Shown one piece after another: positions 13,951 through 26,984 of a stretch of DNA of 64,000 nucleotides (its first letter is position 1; every line of letters starts with the position of its first letter). Made by a program: the position numbers and the translations under genes. The notes below the pieces were generated by a model. It did no database searches. It saw only the letters and a list, made by a program, of their open reading frames with translations, and was not told the DNA's origin. Source of the DNA: Flaccisagitta enflata (lineage: Eukaryota; Chaetognatha; Sagittoidea; Aphragmophora); NCBI GenBank assembly GCA_965153355.1, contig OZ231128.1:18662001-18726000 (forward strand), given 5' to 3'.

Positions 13951-14150
13951 AACGTGGTCAGCAAATACGTCGCTTATGTCAACGAGATACTAACTAGGAA
14001 AGGAGAATAGCTCGAGCCTCATATATGATGTAAAGTAGACTTTGCCTGATTACATAGAATGGCTGAATCCACAAATGTGATGATAAAGGGCAGCAAAGCC
14101 ATGAGAGAGAACGTGGCTTTGACGTGGATATATGTGGAAGATATAAACAT

Positions 14151-14153
<3 letters not shown>

Positions 14154-14217
<64 letters not shown>

Positions 14218-14460
14218 AAGCATATTTTTTGTAAAATTTCAATTTTAATTACGACTAACTTGGAGTCAGTAGCTCAAATTGGAGTCAGTAGCTCAATTGG
14301 AGTCAGTAGATTGATTTACAAAATGTTTGTAGCTCAATTTCAATTAAGTCAGTAAATCAATTTCAATAAAACTCTTTAAATATCAATTTCAATTGATCAT
14401 TTGATTCATCAATTGATTCAATTGATATCTTGGAGTCAGTAGCTAAATTTCATTGTAAAT
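14154..14460. repeat. (GA)n followed by a 14-19 bp minisatellite
   Basis: GA runs over 14154-14213. From about 14258 the phrase ttggagtcagtagctcaa recurs three or four times, then dissolves into caatttcaattga-like AT repeats. Confidence 0.7.
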
Positions 14461-14927
14461 AGCATCCTTCCAAAATTGATGCTCATTATCAGGTGTAGCC
14501 TAAACAGAGTTAGACAGGCAGAAAGAGAAAGAGAGACAGACAAACAGATAGACTCAGACAGATAAAGATGTGAAGATGAAGATGTAACTTGCATAAAACA
14601 TAGAGATAACGCAGTATGAAAAAGCTGAATGGCTCCAAGCACCCCTGACTACCAACTTCCTTTCAAAAGTATAAAACAAACAAGATGATGTGACTCAAGG
14701 AGTAAGGGGATTGAATAAAGAAGAAATTCAAAATAAAAAAAAATCAAATTCATATTTATGTGGCTAGAAAAGAAAGACAACATTGCCTGTTGACCTGGCA
14801 TCTATAATTCAAATATTCACCCATTCAAAACACATCCATCAATTCACAAATCCGATACCATTAGCAATACATCACCCGTAAGTCTACGATTCCCATTTCT
14901 CTCTCTCTCTCTCTCTCTCTTTAAACA

Positions 14928-15122
14928 AGGCCGGATACACGGCTACCGAAGTCGCGTGCGGGTGGGCAGGGGCCATATTTAAGGTCACTAGACAACGTGG
15001 GCAGGAGCAGTGAGGTCCAAGAAATAAAATCATAAAAAAGTAAAGTGTGACGGACGGACCGACCAACCAACCGACCGACCGACGGACAAAGCGGGTTGTA
15101 GAGTCGCGTGCACGCGACTAAA
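14928..15122 (-). mobile_element. Family B element (intact-looking)
   Basis: Reads aaacaaggccggatacacgg, gaagtcgcgtgcgggtggg, gaggtccaagaaataaaatc, taaagtgtgacggacgg and acaaagcgggttgtagagtc, then the perfect palindrome AGTCGCGTGCACGCGACT, then A-run. It is directly followed by a second family B copy. Confidence 0.85.
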
Positions 15123-15351
15123 AAAACAAGGCCGTATACACGGCAGCATTAGTCGCGGACGGGTGGGCAGGAGCGGAAACCTCAAAAAGTGACTTTGTGA
15201 CGGACCGACGGACCGACGGACCGACGGACCGACGGACCGACGGACCGACGGACCGACGGACCGACGGACCGACGGACTGACGGAGCGACCGACGGACCGA
15301 CGGACCAACCGAAAAGTGGCTTATAGAGTCGCGTGTCCGCGACTAAAAAGC
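15123..15351 (-). mobile_element. Family B element, subfamily 2, in tandem
   Basis: Begins aacaaggccgtatacacggc immediately after the A-run of the previous copy. It has cgcggacgggtgggcaggag, a (GACCGACG)n expansion of about 110 bp, and ends with the palindrome AGTCGCGTGTCCGCGACT. Confidence 0.85.
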
Positions 15352-16060
15352 TGGAAAGAGGCAACGACGAAAAAAAGCGCAGTTAAATATTTACGGTTTA
15401 CTATCGCTGAGAATCTTGACAGTTTTAATCTCAAACCCTGACGCAGAGGATCAGAGAATTCGACGTCTGACGAGCGTTAAAATGAAACGCGTAAACTTCA
15501 CATGAATTTCTTACAAAGGTTGTTTGATAGTTGTTTTCAAAGCCTGCCTCAAAAAGACAGAAGCTCACAAAAACTCCTGAAAATGGGAAGAAACTCAATG
15601 ACCAACAGCAACAACAAATGGATATGAACAGTGAGAGATTCAGGTCAATCACAGAGTATTATCAGTGACACAATCGCACTCGCCTTCAAGTGTTATCAAT
15701 TCATCAACGGATGAACATTCTTACGGACAAATATCCGGAATTAAATTCTTTATTATGTGAGCGAGAAGAAAAAATTGTCAGTTTGTTCCCATTCAAGACA
15801 GATTATCATTGTTTCATTTTGGCGGTTTCTACAGTTGGTCCGCAGCTACCTCCAAATTCCTACCTTACCACTCAAAAAGACCAATTCTTTGGTTACAGAT
15901 TACGGAATAAGGATTGTTGTGCCAATTGTTTTCTCTCTGTAATCATTATGGTAACAAATCATCATAAGTCAACTCATAGTTTACCCCAGTTTTGATGGTG
16001 AGATGGGGGAGAAGATGAAAAAAAAGGGGAAAAAAAACGAAAAAAAGTTATTGACAGAGA
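15352..16060. other. Intergenic, nothing recognised
   Basis: Unremarkable AT-rich DNA. The 101-residue ORF at 15690-15995 has no features of a known family. Confidence 0.45.
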
Positions 16061-16761
<701 letters not shown>

Positions 16762-17044
16762 AAGCGTGCTTGTTTGATCGTGTGTATGTTTCATGTCCGG
16801 GAAATCGGCCATAGCTATAAGTCAATCAAATGTGTTGAAGCCCCCGTCACATTTGACCGCATCTTATGATAAAGCCTAAATATTCTATGTGATTGTAACG
16901 TGATCATATAGCTAATGTAACATGGCTCTACCAGTTATGCACTTATTGGTGCGTCTTTGCGTGACCGTTGTGGTGCTTTTCGTTATTCGTCAGGGCTTTG
17001 GTTAGCAAGTCATGACTCTTGAGCGAAGCTTAAGTGTTGCTAAG

Positions 17045-17205
17045 CAATGATCGTAAACATCCTCCTGGTGTACCTTATTGTCTGTCATTTTTGTCAGTGT
17101 TACTGCCTTGGTAAATTACGGTCTGTCAGCGTCACTGTTTTTGTTTCTAACTATCTGTCAGAGTTACTGCCTTGGTTACTTACTGTCTGTCATTTTTTTC
17201 TGTTT
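17045..17205 (+). repeat. Two-copy local duplication with gttactgccttggt
   Basis: The phrase tgtcag-gttactgccttggt followed by tac-gtctgtca occurs at about 17090-17130 and again at 17156-17193. The remaining 16762-17283 sequence is unremarkable. Confidence 0.5.
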
Positions 17206-17298
17206 CCACATTCACTCGCAAGCAAGCGAACTTTGACCTGAGAACCTTTGAACTCAAAGACCTGACTCACGCATTTCTGAGGCGAGAGAGAGAGAGAA

Positions 17299-17398
<100 letters not shown>

Positions 17399-17506
17399 GG
17401 ACAGACACAGACAGAGAGAAAGAGAAATAATGTCAAGAAAGAAACAGAAAAACAGGAGGAATAGTCCGAGGTAAACATATAAGAAGTAACAAAAAAGAGT
17501 TGATAA

Positions 17507-18018
17507 CAAGTCATCCAAGGATCGCACATGGTCAGCGGTAACCAATGCCCTGCTTGAAGTGATTAGCTGAAGAAGTTGAGTGAGAGCAGGGCAGCGGCTC
17601 TAAAAGGGCCGATGTCCTGTAGGACACAGGGGTGAATTTCCATACGTCCTGAGAGGGCATATTTGAAGCCTAAGTAGCAATTTTCCATGATATTCAATGG
17701 GAATTTTGCATTATTTTCTTTTATAATTTTTTGTCAATTTGCCATGTTATTTAATGGAAATTTTACTTTCTTCCTAGTTTTCATCAATTTTCCACGTTAT
17801 TCAATGGGAAACATGCATTTTTTTGCTTATTTGTAAATTTTATTCAATGTTCAAAGTTATCCAATGGGAAGTTTGCATTTAAAAAAATTCCCATGCTATC
17901 CAATGGGAATTTGAGGCTTGAGAAGCTTAGGGGGGGGACGTACAGACGGACGGACGTATGGAAATTCACCCCTGTGTCCTACAGGACATCGGCCCTTTGG
18001 GGCCGCTGCCCAAAAAGG
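17507..18018 (-). mobile_element. Family A element (A1), complete, in unit 1
   Basis: Tail aagtcatccaaggatcgcac and the box-like ggtcagcggtaac come first, then the stem pair, arm 1 (gggcagcggctc, then gtcctgtaggacacaggg), an interior of ttcaatgggaatttt-type ~60 bp repeats, a G-run and CGGA run, and arm 2 (tacaggacatcggccctttg then gccgctgcccaaaaag). Arms 1 and 2 are inverted copies of about 60 bp. Confidence 0.8.
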
Positions 18019-18171
18019 ATTGATTTAGCATCGCATCCATGGAGGCACATGTTAACAATGACAATGTAATCATCAAATAGACAGACTGGCGAGTACAGGA
18101 AACAGAAGATAGAGAACAGAAAAGGAAATGTCTGGTAAGTGATAAGATGGACAAAAAAAAAACAAACTTAC

Positions 18172-18322
<151 letters not shown>

Positions 18323-18431
18323 GGACAGAGACAGACAGAGAGAAAGAGAAATAATGTTAAATAAGAAACAGAAAAACAGGAAGAATAGTCCGAGGTAGAC
18401 ATATAAGAAGTAACAAAAAAGAGTTGATAAC

Positions 18432-18922
18432 AAGTCATCCAAGGATCGCACATGGTCAGCGAAGAAAGTGATTAGCTGAAGAAGGACAGAGCAGGGCAGC
18501 GGCCCCAAAAGGGCATCATGTCCTGTAGGACACAGGGGTGAATTTCCATACGTCCTGAGAGGGCATATTTGAGGCCTAAGTAGCAATTTTCCATGATATT
18601 CAATGGGAATTTTGCATTATTTTTTTTTATAATTTTTTGTCAATTTGCCATGTTATTTAATGGAAATTTTACTTTCTTCCTAGTTTTCATCAATTTTCCA
18701 CGTTATTCAATGGGAAACATGCATTTTTTTGCTTATTTGTAAATTTTATTCAATGTTCAAAGTTATCCAATGGGAAGTTTGCATTTAAAAGAATTCCCAT
18801 GCTATCCAATGGGAATTTGAGGCTTGAGAAGCTTAGGGGGGGGACGTACAGACGGACGGACGTATGGAAATTCACCCCTGTGTCCTACAGGACATCGGCC
18901 CTTTGGGGCCGCTGCCCAAAAA
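18432..18922 (-). mobile_element. Family A element (A1) in unit 2, with tail deletion
   Basis: Same layout as unit 1, but the tail passes straight from catggtcagcg to aagaaagtgattagctg. Arm 1 reads gggcatcatgtcctgtagg, so it is no longer an exact partner of arm 2. Confidence 0.8.
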
Positions 18923-19077
18923 GGATTGATTTAGCATCGCATCCATGGAGGCACATGTTAACAATGACAATGTAATCATCAAATAGACAGACTGGCGAGT
19001 ACAGGAAACCGAAGATAGAGAACAGAAAAGGAAATGTCTGGTAAGTGATAAGATGGACAAAAAAAAATCAAACTTAC

Positions 19078-19288
<211 letters not shown>

Positions 19289-19397
19289 GGACAGACACAG
19301 ACAGAGAGAAAGAGAAATAATGTTAAATAAGAAACAGAAAAACAGGAAGAATAGTCCGAGGTAGACATATAAGAAGTAACAAAAAAGAGTTGATAAC

Positions 19398-19908
19398 AAG
19401 TCATCCAAGGATCGCACATGGTCAGCGGTAACCGATGCCCTGCTTGAAGTGATTAGCTGAAGAAGTTGAGTGAGAGCAGGGCAGCGGCCCCAAAAGGGCC
19501 GATGTCCTGTAGGACACAGGGGTGAATTTCCATACGTCCTGAGAGGGCATATTTGAGGCCTAAGTAGCAATTTTTCATGATATTCAATGGGAATTTTGCA
19601 TTATTTTTTTTTATAATTTTTTGTCAATTTGCCATGTTATTTAATGGAAATTTTACTTTCTTCCTAGTTTTCATCAATTTTCCACGTTATTCAATGGGAA
19701 ACATGCATTTTTTTGCTTATTTGTAAATTTTATTCAATGTTCAAAGTTATCCAATGGGAAGTTTGCATTTAAAAGAATTCCCATGCTATCCAATGGGAAT
19801 TTGAGGCTTGAGAAGCTTAGGGGGGGGACGTACAGACGGACGGACGTATGGAAATTCACCCCTGTGTCCTACAGGACATCGGCCCTTTGGGGCCGCTGCC
19901 CAAAAAGG
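19398..19908 (-). mobile_element. Family A element (A1), complete, in unit 3
   Basis: Best preserved of the three: cagcggccccaaaagggccg and gtcctgtaggacacagg on one side, and the mirrored arm at the other end at 19847-19908. The interior is the same ttcaatgggaa-type repeat. Confidence 0.8.
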
Positions 19909-20067
19909 ATTGATTTAGCATCGCATCCATGGAGGCACATGTTAACAATGACAATGTAATCATCAAATAGACAGACTGGCGAGTACAGGAAACAGAAGAT
20001 AGAGAACAGAAAAGGAAATGTCTGGTAAGTGATAAGATGGACAAAAAAAAATCAAACTTACCATCGA

Positions 20068-20738
<671 letters not shown>

Positions 20739-21132
20739 TATGAATGACAGAATATCAAATAGATGGCTGCTGATATTGTAAAATGCATAGTCATCATTGT
20801 GCTTCGACATGTACTTACGTGACTGCTTGTAGCGAATACTGAGTTCAGCCTATGTGACTATGACACAATCAGAAATGATGTCTAGTGGATAGTGATATTG
20901 AAGCAGATACCAATTCGATTGAAGACACAGTTAAGAGTGACTCATGACACAGTCGAAAGTGTCTTTTGGCACCTGTTCTCACGGTGATGCTTCGACGACG
21001 CTTAGAAACCAAATTTCTTTGGCTATGAATCTTCGATGAAGGGCTTTTTGCTCTTACCCAAATCTTTCCTTGCACTTACCTCCAAATCCATTTACGTCGT
21101 TCTCCACTTGGGAACATTGCATGAGAGTTTTT
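20739..21132. other. Intergenic, nothing recognised
   Basis: Unremarkable sequence with only a short shadow ORF on the - strand. Confidence 0.45.
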
Positions 21133-21341
<209 letters not shown>

Positions 21342-21745
21342 GTCTTTCCAATCTCCATCAGACTTCTTTGGCCAAAAGAGGCGACCCGCGAATCTTCTGA
21401 CACTTTTGGGATTTTCCACGTAGACCCACGTGGCCCCGTGGCGTAAGTCGGCTTTTATGTCCACTGTCCAGTTTCATGTCCAGTTGTCTACACATTTACA
21501 CATTGTCAAATGACTTGTTTTATGTTTATGTCCATGTCAATGACATTATGAGGAGTTTCATGGGAATTTCACAGTCTATATATTAGTTTTATGCATGCTC
21601 ATTTCACTGACCATATCCACAACTGGCAATGTTGCTGTCATTGCCAATTTTAATTGTTGTTGTCCATGACTAAGGGAAAAGAGTTGGAATGATGAGGTAG
21701 GTCTAGAATGAAGGTTCTTTCGAAATATTAAATTCATTGTAGATT
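21342..21745. other. Intergenic, nothing recognised
   Basis: A few scattered gtccatgtc/gtccactgtcc phrases but no regular period. Confidence 0.45.
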
Positions 21746-21896
21746 TTTAGTCGCGGACACGCGTCTCCACACCTTGCCATGTCGGTCGGTCGGTCCGTCC
21801 GTCCCTCCGTAACAGTTTTGAATTGCGAGTGGTTTTCGCATAACTGCTCCTGCCCAACCGTCCGCGACTGGATTGCCGTGTGTCCGGCCTTGTTAT
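21746..21896 (+). mobile_element. Family B element, subfamily 2
   Basis: Begins tttttagtcgcggacacgcg, has ggtcggtcggtccgtcc, then cctgcccaaccgtccgcgac, and ends cgtgtgtccggccttgtt. Confidence 0.75.
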
Positions 21897-22232
21897 AGGT
21901 TAATTGGTTATGTCGATATAGTCAACTTGTAAATGTCAAATTGGTTATGTTGATAAAGTAAGCTGGAAAATGGATATTTGCGTCGCATGCAAACAGTTAT
22001 TAGTTTCCCTGAAGGTTTTGTTATTTAGGTCACTTAATACACATGCCATTCGACAGCAGTTTTTTTTCAGCACTGTCCTTGCTCAGCAGCGCGTCATTTT
22101 CAAGGTGATGCTTGTTTATACTCACTGTGTACAGGAAAAAGACCTGTTCATATACAGGTATTACAATGACCCCGTTATGTTTCTTTCCATCTCGTGTAAA
22201 CACACTTCAGTTTTGTGGAGGTGCGTTTTACT

Positions 22233-22403
22233 GCTTTTTAGTCGCGTGCTACGCGACTCAACACCCCGCTTTGTCGGTCCGTCCGTTGGAGTTTTTGTGC
22301 TCTTTGGCCTCACTGCTCCTGCCCAAATGATCTAGTGACCTCAAATACAGCTCCTGCCCACCCACACGCGACTGGGGTAGCCGTGTATCCGGCCTTGTTT
22401 ACT
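22233..22403 (+). mobile_element. Family B element
   Basis: Begins ttttagtcgcgtgctacgcg, then accccgctttgtcggtccg, ctgcccacccacacgcgac and ggggtagccgtgtatccgg, ending ccttgttta. Confidence 0.8.
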
Positions 22404-22675
22404 TTCGTTCTCTTTTTTCGTTGTCGGAGATTTGTATTTCGTGTGATTTTTAAAGAGCGTCATGGAATGGTGAGTAGGAGATAAGCTTTGCTTGTGCGAT
22501 CCTACATTATTCATTAAATACCATTCGTTAATCACGAGCGTTACTGCACATTTGCACCTAACGCGATCCGCTGGTGTTTCATTAAGTTCATGAGCACTCT
22601 CACTAGCACAGGTGGTTTTCCTCATTAAATTGTCCTATTTCTCATGTTTCCATGGGTGCATAGCGGTTCCAACGG

Positions 22676-23090
22676 TCAACGTTGACAGTCAACCATGACT
22701 TTCAGGGGTGACAGTAAACGATGACAGTCAACGATGATAGTAAACGATGACAGTTATTAATGACAATTTACGATGACAGTCAACAATGATAGTCAACGAT
22801 GACCGTAAATGATGGAAATCACTGATGACAGTCAACAATGACAGTAAACAATGACAGTCAACGATGACAGTAAATAATGACAGTCAACGATGACAGTCAA
22901 TGATGACAGTCAATGATGACAGTCAACGATGACAGTCAACGATGACAGTGAACTATGACAGCCAACAATGACAGTCAACAATGGCAGTCAACGATGACAG
23001 TCAACGATGACAGTCAACGATGACAGTCAACGATGACAGTCAACAATGGCAGTCAACATTGACAGTCAACGTTGACAGTCAACGATGACA
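22676..23090 (+). repeat. 12 bp minisatellite, about 34 units
   Basis: The unit is gacagtcaacgat with variants (aacaatg, aataatg, ggcagtc). It spans about 415 bp with increasing regularity toward the right. Confidence 0.9.
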
Positions 23091-23162
23091 GGACATAATT
23101 GTGCAAAACTATTTCTGCAAATAAAATCTTTACACGTGGAAACAAGCATCAACTTTGAAAGA

Positions 23163-23372
23163 GTGCACAGACCACCAAATCCCACCCTGATGGGAAATAA
23201 GCCCCTAACGACACTTTATCCCGCTCAAGCCACCTACACAGACCACCAAATCCCACCCTGATGGGAAATAAGCCCCTAACGACACTTTATCCCGCTCAAG
23301 CCACCTACACAGACCACCAAATCCCACCCTGATGGGAAATAAGCCCCCTAACGACACTTTATCCCGCTCAAG
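23163..23372 (+). repeat. 71 bp tandem repeat, three units
   Basis: The unit begins acagaccaccaaatcccacc and ends cccgctcaagccacctac. The copies are nearly identical. The third is cut short at cccgctcaag, where the large palindrome begins. Confidence 0.9.
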
Positions 23373-23374
23373 TA

Positions 23375-24738
23375 CGTTCTTCATTTTTCCATTTTCTCAT
23401 TTTCTATGCAAATTTATAATTTTCAATGAAAATGGTCAGGTCTTGTTTTCTGTTGATAGTCAGGGAGCTTAACGGCAGAAACTAAAGTGTAGGGTCAAAA
23501 TTGACAAAAAGCTTTGGAATTTCACTTTCCTGACATACTTTTTCATGCTGAACACAAATTTGACCACCGTTTTGAAATATTTTTTTGGCCTCCCTTTCAA
23601 AAATGCATTTTTTTACAATTTTTTGAATAAAAATGAACTTTTTGGCTATTAGGAGTACACTGTTGTCGCTTAGTTGCTTTTTTTTAGTCAAACCTAACAA
23701 AAACTGAAGTGAATACACAGTTTACAAGAATCTGGTGGCCATGCGGGGACTGTACATGGCCAAAAACAGGCCTAAAATGGCCCAAAAAAGCCAAAAGCAG
23801 CATTTTTTTTAAAAACATCAGTCATATTTTTGGTTAATGTTGGCAACGAGGAAGATGACAGAGAAAAAGTGAGAGAAGTAAATAAAACAAACAGATAAAT
23901 ACACAAAGTTAAAAATTGTTAAAAATGTTACACCTAGGTAGAGGCTTTGGACTCTCAAGCAAAAGGTGAAGTTAATTATCACCTTAAGCTTGGCTGGCTT
24001 AGACGCCCCATCACCATTATCCCCATCCTTATCAGTATCTTTCAGTTACTTTTACTTTCCACTACAATTCTTTTTTAACTTGATTATGCATCTTAGATAA
24101 TGGGTGATGGGCGCCTAAGCCATAAGCTTACAGATAATTAGCTTCACCTTTTGCTTGAGAGTCCAAAGCCTCTACCTAGGTGTAACATTTTTAACAATTT
24201 TTAACTTTGTGTATTTATCTGTTTGTTTTATTTACTTCTCTCACTTTTTCTCTGTCATCTTCCTCGTTGCCAACATTAACCAAAAATATGACTGATGTTT
24301 TTAAAAAAAATGCTGCTTTTGGCTTTTTTGGGCCATTTTAGGCCTGTTTTTGGCCATGTACAGTCCCCGCATGGCCACCAGATTCTTGTAAACTGTGTAT
24401 TCACTTCAGTTTTTGTTAGGTTTGACTAAAAAAAAGCAACTAAGCGACAACAGTGTACTCCTAATAGCCAAAAAGTTCATTTTTATTCAAAAAATTGTAA
24501 AAAAATGCATTTTTGAAAGGGAGGCCAAAAAAATATTTCAAAACGGTGGTCAAATTTGTGTTCAGCATGAAAAAGTATGTCAGGAAAGTGAAATTCCAAA
24601 GCTTTTTGTCAATTTTGACCCTACACTTTAGTTTCTGCCGTTAAGCTCCCTGACTATCAACAGAAAACAAGACCTGACCATTTTCATTGAAAATTATAAA
24701 TTTGCATAGAAAATGAGAAAATGGAAAAATGAAGAACG
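23375..24738. mobile_element. 1.36 kb palindrome, near-perfect ~600 bp arms
   Basis: The arms 23372-23971 and 24142-24741 are exact reverse complements wherever I compared them. Coordinates pair with a constant sum of 48113, so there are no indels. Toward the centre (about 23972-24141) the arms diverge but still resemble each other (ttaagcttggctggctt opposite a related sequence). TA lies directly outside a CGTTCTTC terminus on both sides, so a TA-targeting foldback transposon is plausible. A 78-codon ORF occurs identically on both arms in opposite directions (23482-23718 on - and 24395-24631 on +). It has no recognisable domain and is best read as a by-product of the palindrome. Confidence 0.8.
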
Positions 24739-24776
24739 TACGCACGAAGTAAAATCAATTATCTAGGTGCGTACGT
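24736..24776. repeat. Short inverted repeat at the palindrome's right edge
   Basis: ACGTACGCAC at 24736-24745 is mirrored by GTGCGTACGT at 24767-24776, with a 21 bp spacer. Confidence 0.7.
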
Positions 24777-25550
24777 TTTTAAAAATGCAAAATTGTTGAC
24801 CCATTTCATTATTCATAATTTTCAAAATTCAAAAAAATTTTTTCCAAAATCCTGAAATGACGTAAAGCTAAGAGAAAGAATTTTATAATTGAGTCTCAAA
24901 GTGACCCGAATAAGACAAAAATTGAGACGTAACAAGCCAAATCATCCCCTAACTAGTTCTCAAATCTTGTGACCTTGCGACATCGGGAAGTATGCTTATT
25001 TTTGTCAAACCTTTATTTTTACTTTTTATCAATTTCTTGTTGTAATAATGGAAATTTGAAATAACTTCTTATTAAGGTACCAAAATCTTAAGTCATGGGG
25101 TGGAAATTTTTTTTGCACAAACCTTGTGATACCTTGAAAGGGTTTGGTCCACGGGAGAGGAAGTAAATTTCATTTTCTGGCCATAACAACAGCTAGAAAT
25201 TATGACATATGGAACAATGTAGCGAGATTTGGATTTTTTTCTGATTTTTCCTTTCAAATTTGATGTTTGTATTCCACAAGCCGGCTACAGAAGTGGTCAA
25301 AACCCAAGAGGGATTACTTATTACAGTACTTGGGTGCAGCTGAGCACTTGCTGAGGGATAGCTTCAAAACCAAGATGCTAAATGGTACGCTCCAAGCATG
25401 TGACTGACAAATTTCACGCGATCTTACTCCGTGTCGTACTCCCCCAACTCTCCTTTTCCTCCCCTCTAACCTTTTTCACCGAATCTTATCCCTCTGACCA
25501 CCCTACCCTCACTGAGTTTGCCCCCTCTTCTTTTACTTCTTCCTTTCCTT
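24777..25550. other. Intergenic, nothing recognised
   Basis: AT-rich sequence, no gene supported. Confidence 0.45.
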
Positions 25551-25958
25551 TTTTATTTGCGTGCTACGCGACTCTACACCCGTTGTTGGTCCGTCGGTCT
25601 GTCCGTCCGTCCGTAACTTCATCACACTTTACTTTTCGACATTTAACCGCACTGCACTGCACTGACTCCTTCAAATATGGCCCCTGCCCACCCGCATGCG
25701 CATTGGGCAGTCAGGCATCCGCTCATTTAGTCGCTATACATGCGACTTCACACCCCGCTTTGTCAACTGTCCGGTTTGTCCGTCCTGTGTCCGTCTGTCC
25801 GCCTGTCCGTCCGTCCGTCCGTCACACTTTTTGCTTCTTTTTTCAGCGTTAATGGGGTTTTAGTCCATTGCTCCTGCCCAAATGTTCTACTGACCTCAGT
25901 TATGGCCCCTGCCCACCAAGATGCGACTGGGGTAGCCGTGTATCCGGCCTTGTTTATC
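25551..25958 (+). mobile_element. Two tandem family B copies
   Basis: The first (25551-25727) is degraded: tgcgtgctacgcgactctac, ccgtccgtccgtaac, ctgcccacccgcatgcgc. The second (25728-25958) reads agtcgctatacatgcgactt, accccgctttgtc, a cctgtccgtccg run, then atgcgactggggtagccgtg and tccggccttgttta. Confidence 0.7.
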
Positions 25959-26089
25959 GCAAAAACACAGATGAACATCTAATTTCTCTTTTATTTCCTT
26001 GTCATTACTGTAAAACAAAGACTTGCTCATCTAGAAAGTCATAGATAGTAGAATAATAAGAGCAATGAATATTTTACTAATAAACCAGT

Positions 26090-26942
26090 TTTTAGTCGCG
26101 TGCACGCGACTCTACACCTCGCTTTGTCGGTCCGTCCGTCCGTCCGTCCGTCGGTCCGTCCGTCCGTCGGTCCGTCCGTCACACTTTACTTTTTTGTAAT
26201 ATAACGTCAACTTTTAGATCATTTTAAGTCATTTTAGGTCATTAATAGTTATTCTAAGTCATTTTGAGTCATTCTAAGTCATTTTGAGTCATTTTAAGTC
26301 ATTTTAAGTTATTTTGAGTCATTGTGTTTTTTAGTCATTTTGCCTTTTGGTCATTATTTTAGGTCATTCTAAGTCATTGAAAGTCATTCTGAGTCATTCT
26401 GGAGTCATTCTAAGTCATTCTAAGTCATTCTTAATCTGTAAGTCTCGCACGCGACTTATAGGTGTTCGGTGTTGGCCTTGTTGATGTATATGCTAATTAT
26501 TTAAACATTATCAAAAATTAGTAAAATATGCAATTTTTAGTCGCGTGCTACGCGACTCTACACCCCGCTTTGTCGGTCCGTCCGTCGGTCCGTCCGTCGG
26601 TCCGTCCGTCGGTCCGTCCGTCCGTCGGTCCGTCACACTTTACTTTTTTGTAATATAACGTCAACTTTTAGATTATTTTAAGTCATTTTAAGTCATTAAT
26701 AGTTATTCTAAGTCATTTTGAGTCATTCTAAGTCATTTTAAGTCATTTATTTTAAGTTATTTTTGGTCATTAGGTTTTTAGTCATTTAAGTCTTTTGGTC
26801 ATTTTAGGTCATTCTAAGTCATTCTAAGTCATTCTATGTCATTCTGAGTCATTCTAAGTCATTCTAAGTCATTCTTAATCTGAAAACTTCGTGACGCTAA
26901 TTTTTATAGGTAGTTTTCCGGGTAAGCTGGCCTTGTTGATGG
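26090..26942 (+). mobile_element. Two tandem family B copies with 10 bp internal repeat
   Basis: Copies 26090-26485 and 26534-26942 each start tttttagtcgcgtgc, carry (GGTCCGTCC)n and ttgtaatataacgtcaactt, then about 20 units of agtcattcta/agtcatttta, and end near ttggccttgttgat. The following atttaaacattatcaaaa is also duplicated (about 26496-26518 and 26960-26980). The pair is therefore a tandem duplication of about 445 bp that includes flanking DNA. Confidence 0.8.
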
Positions 26943-26984
26943 CAAGGTTATGCTGTCTATTTAAACATTATCAAAATTAGCCCC

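Noticed and set aside
13763-13993. Ala-rich ORF over GCA/GGC triplets
   Set aside because: Low complexity, no domain, and the opposite strand is equally open.
22676-23372. CRISPR-like array
   Set aside because: The 12 bp and 71 bp units are contiguous tandem repeats without unique spacers, in a eukaryotic genome.
23482-24631. Two identical 78-residue ORFs facing outward
   Set aside because: Identity follows from the palindrome. The sequence is AT-rich, with no domain, and starts at a chance ATG.
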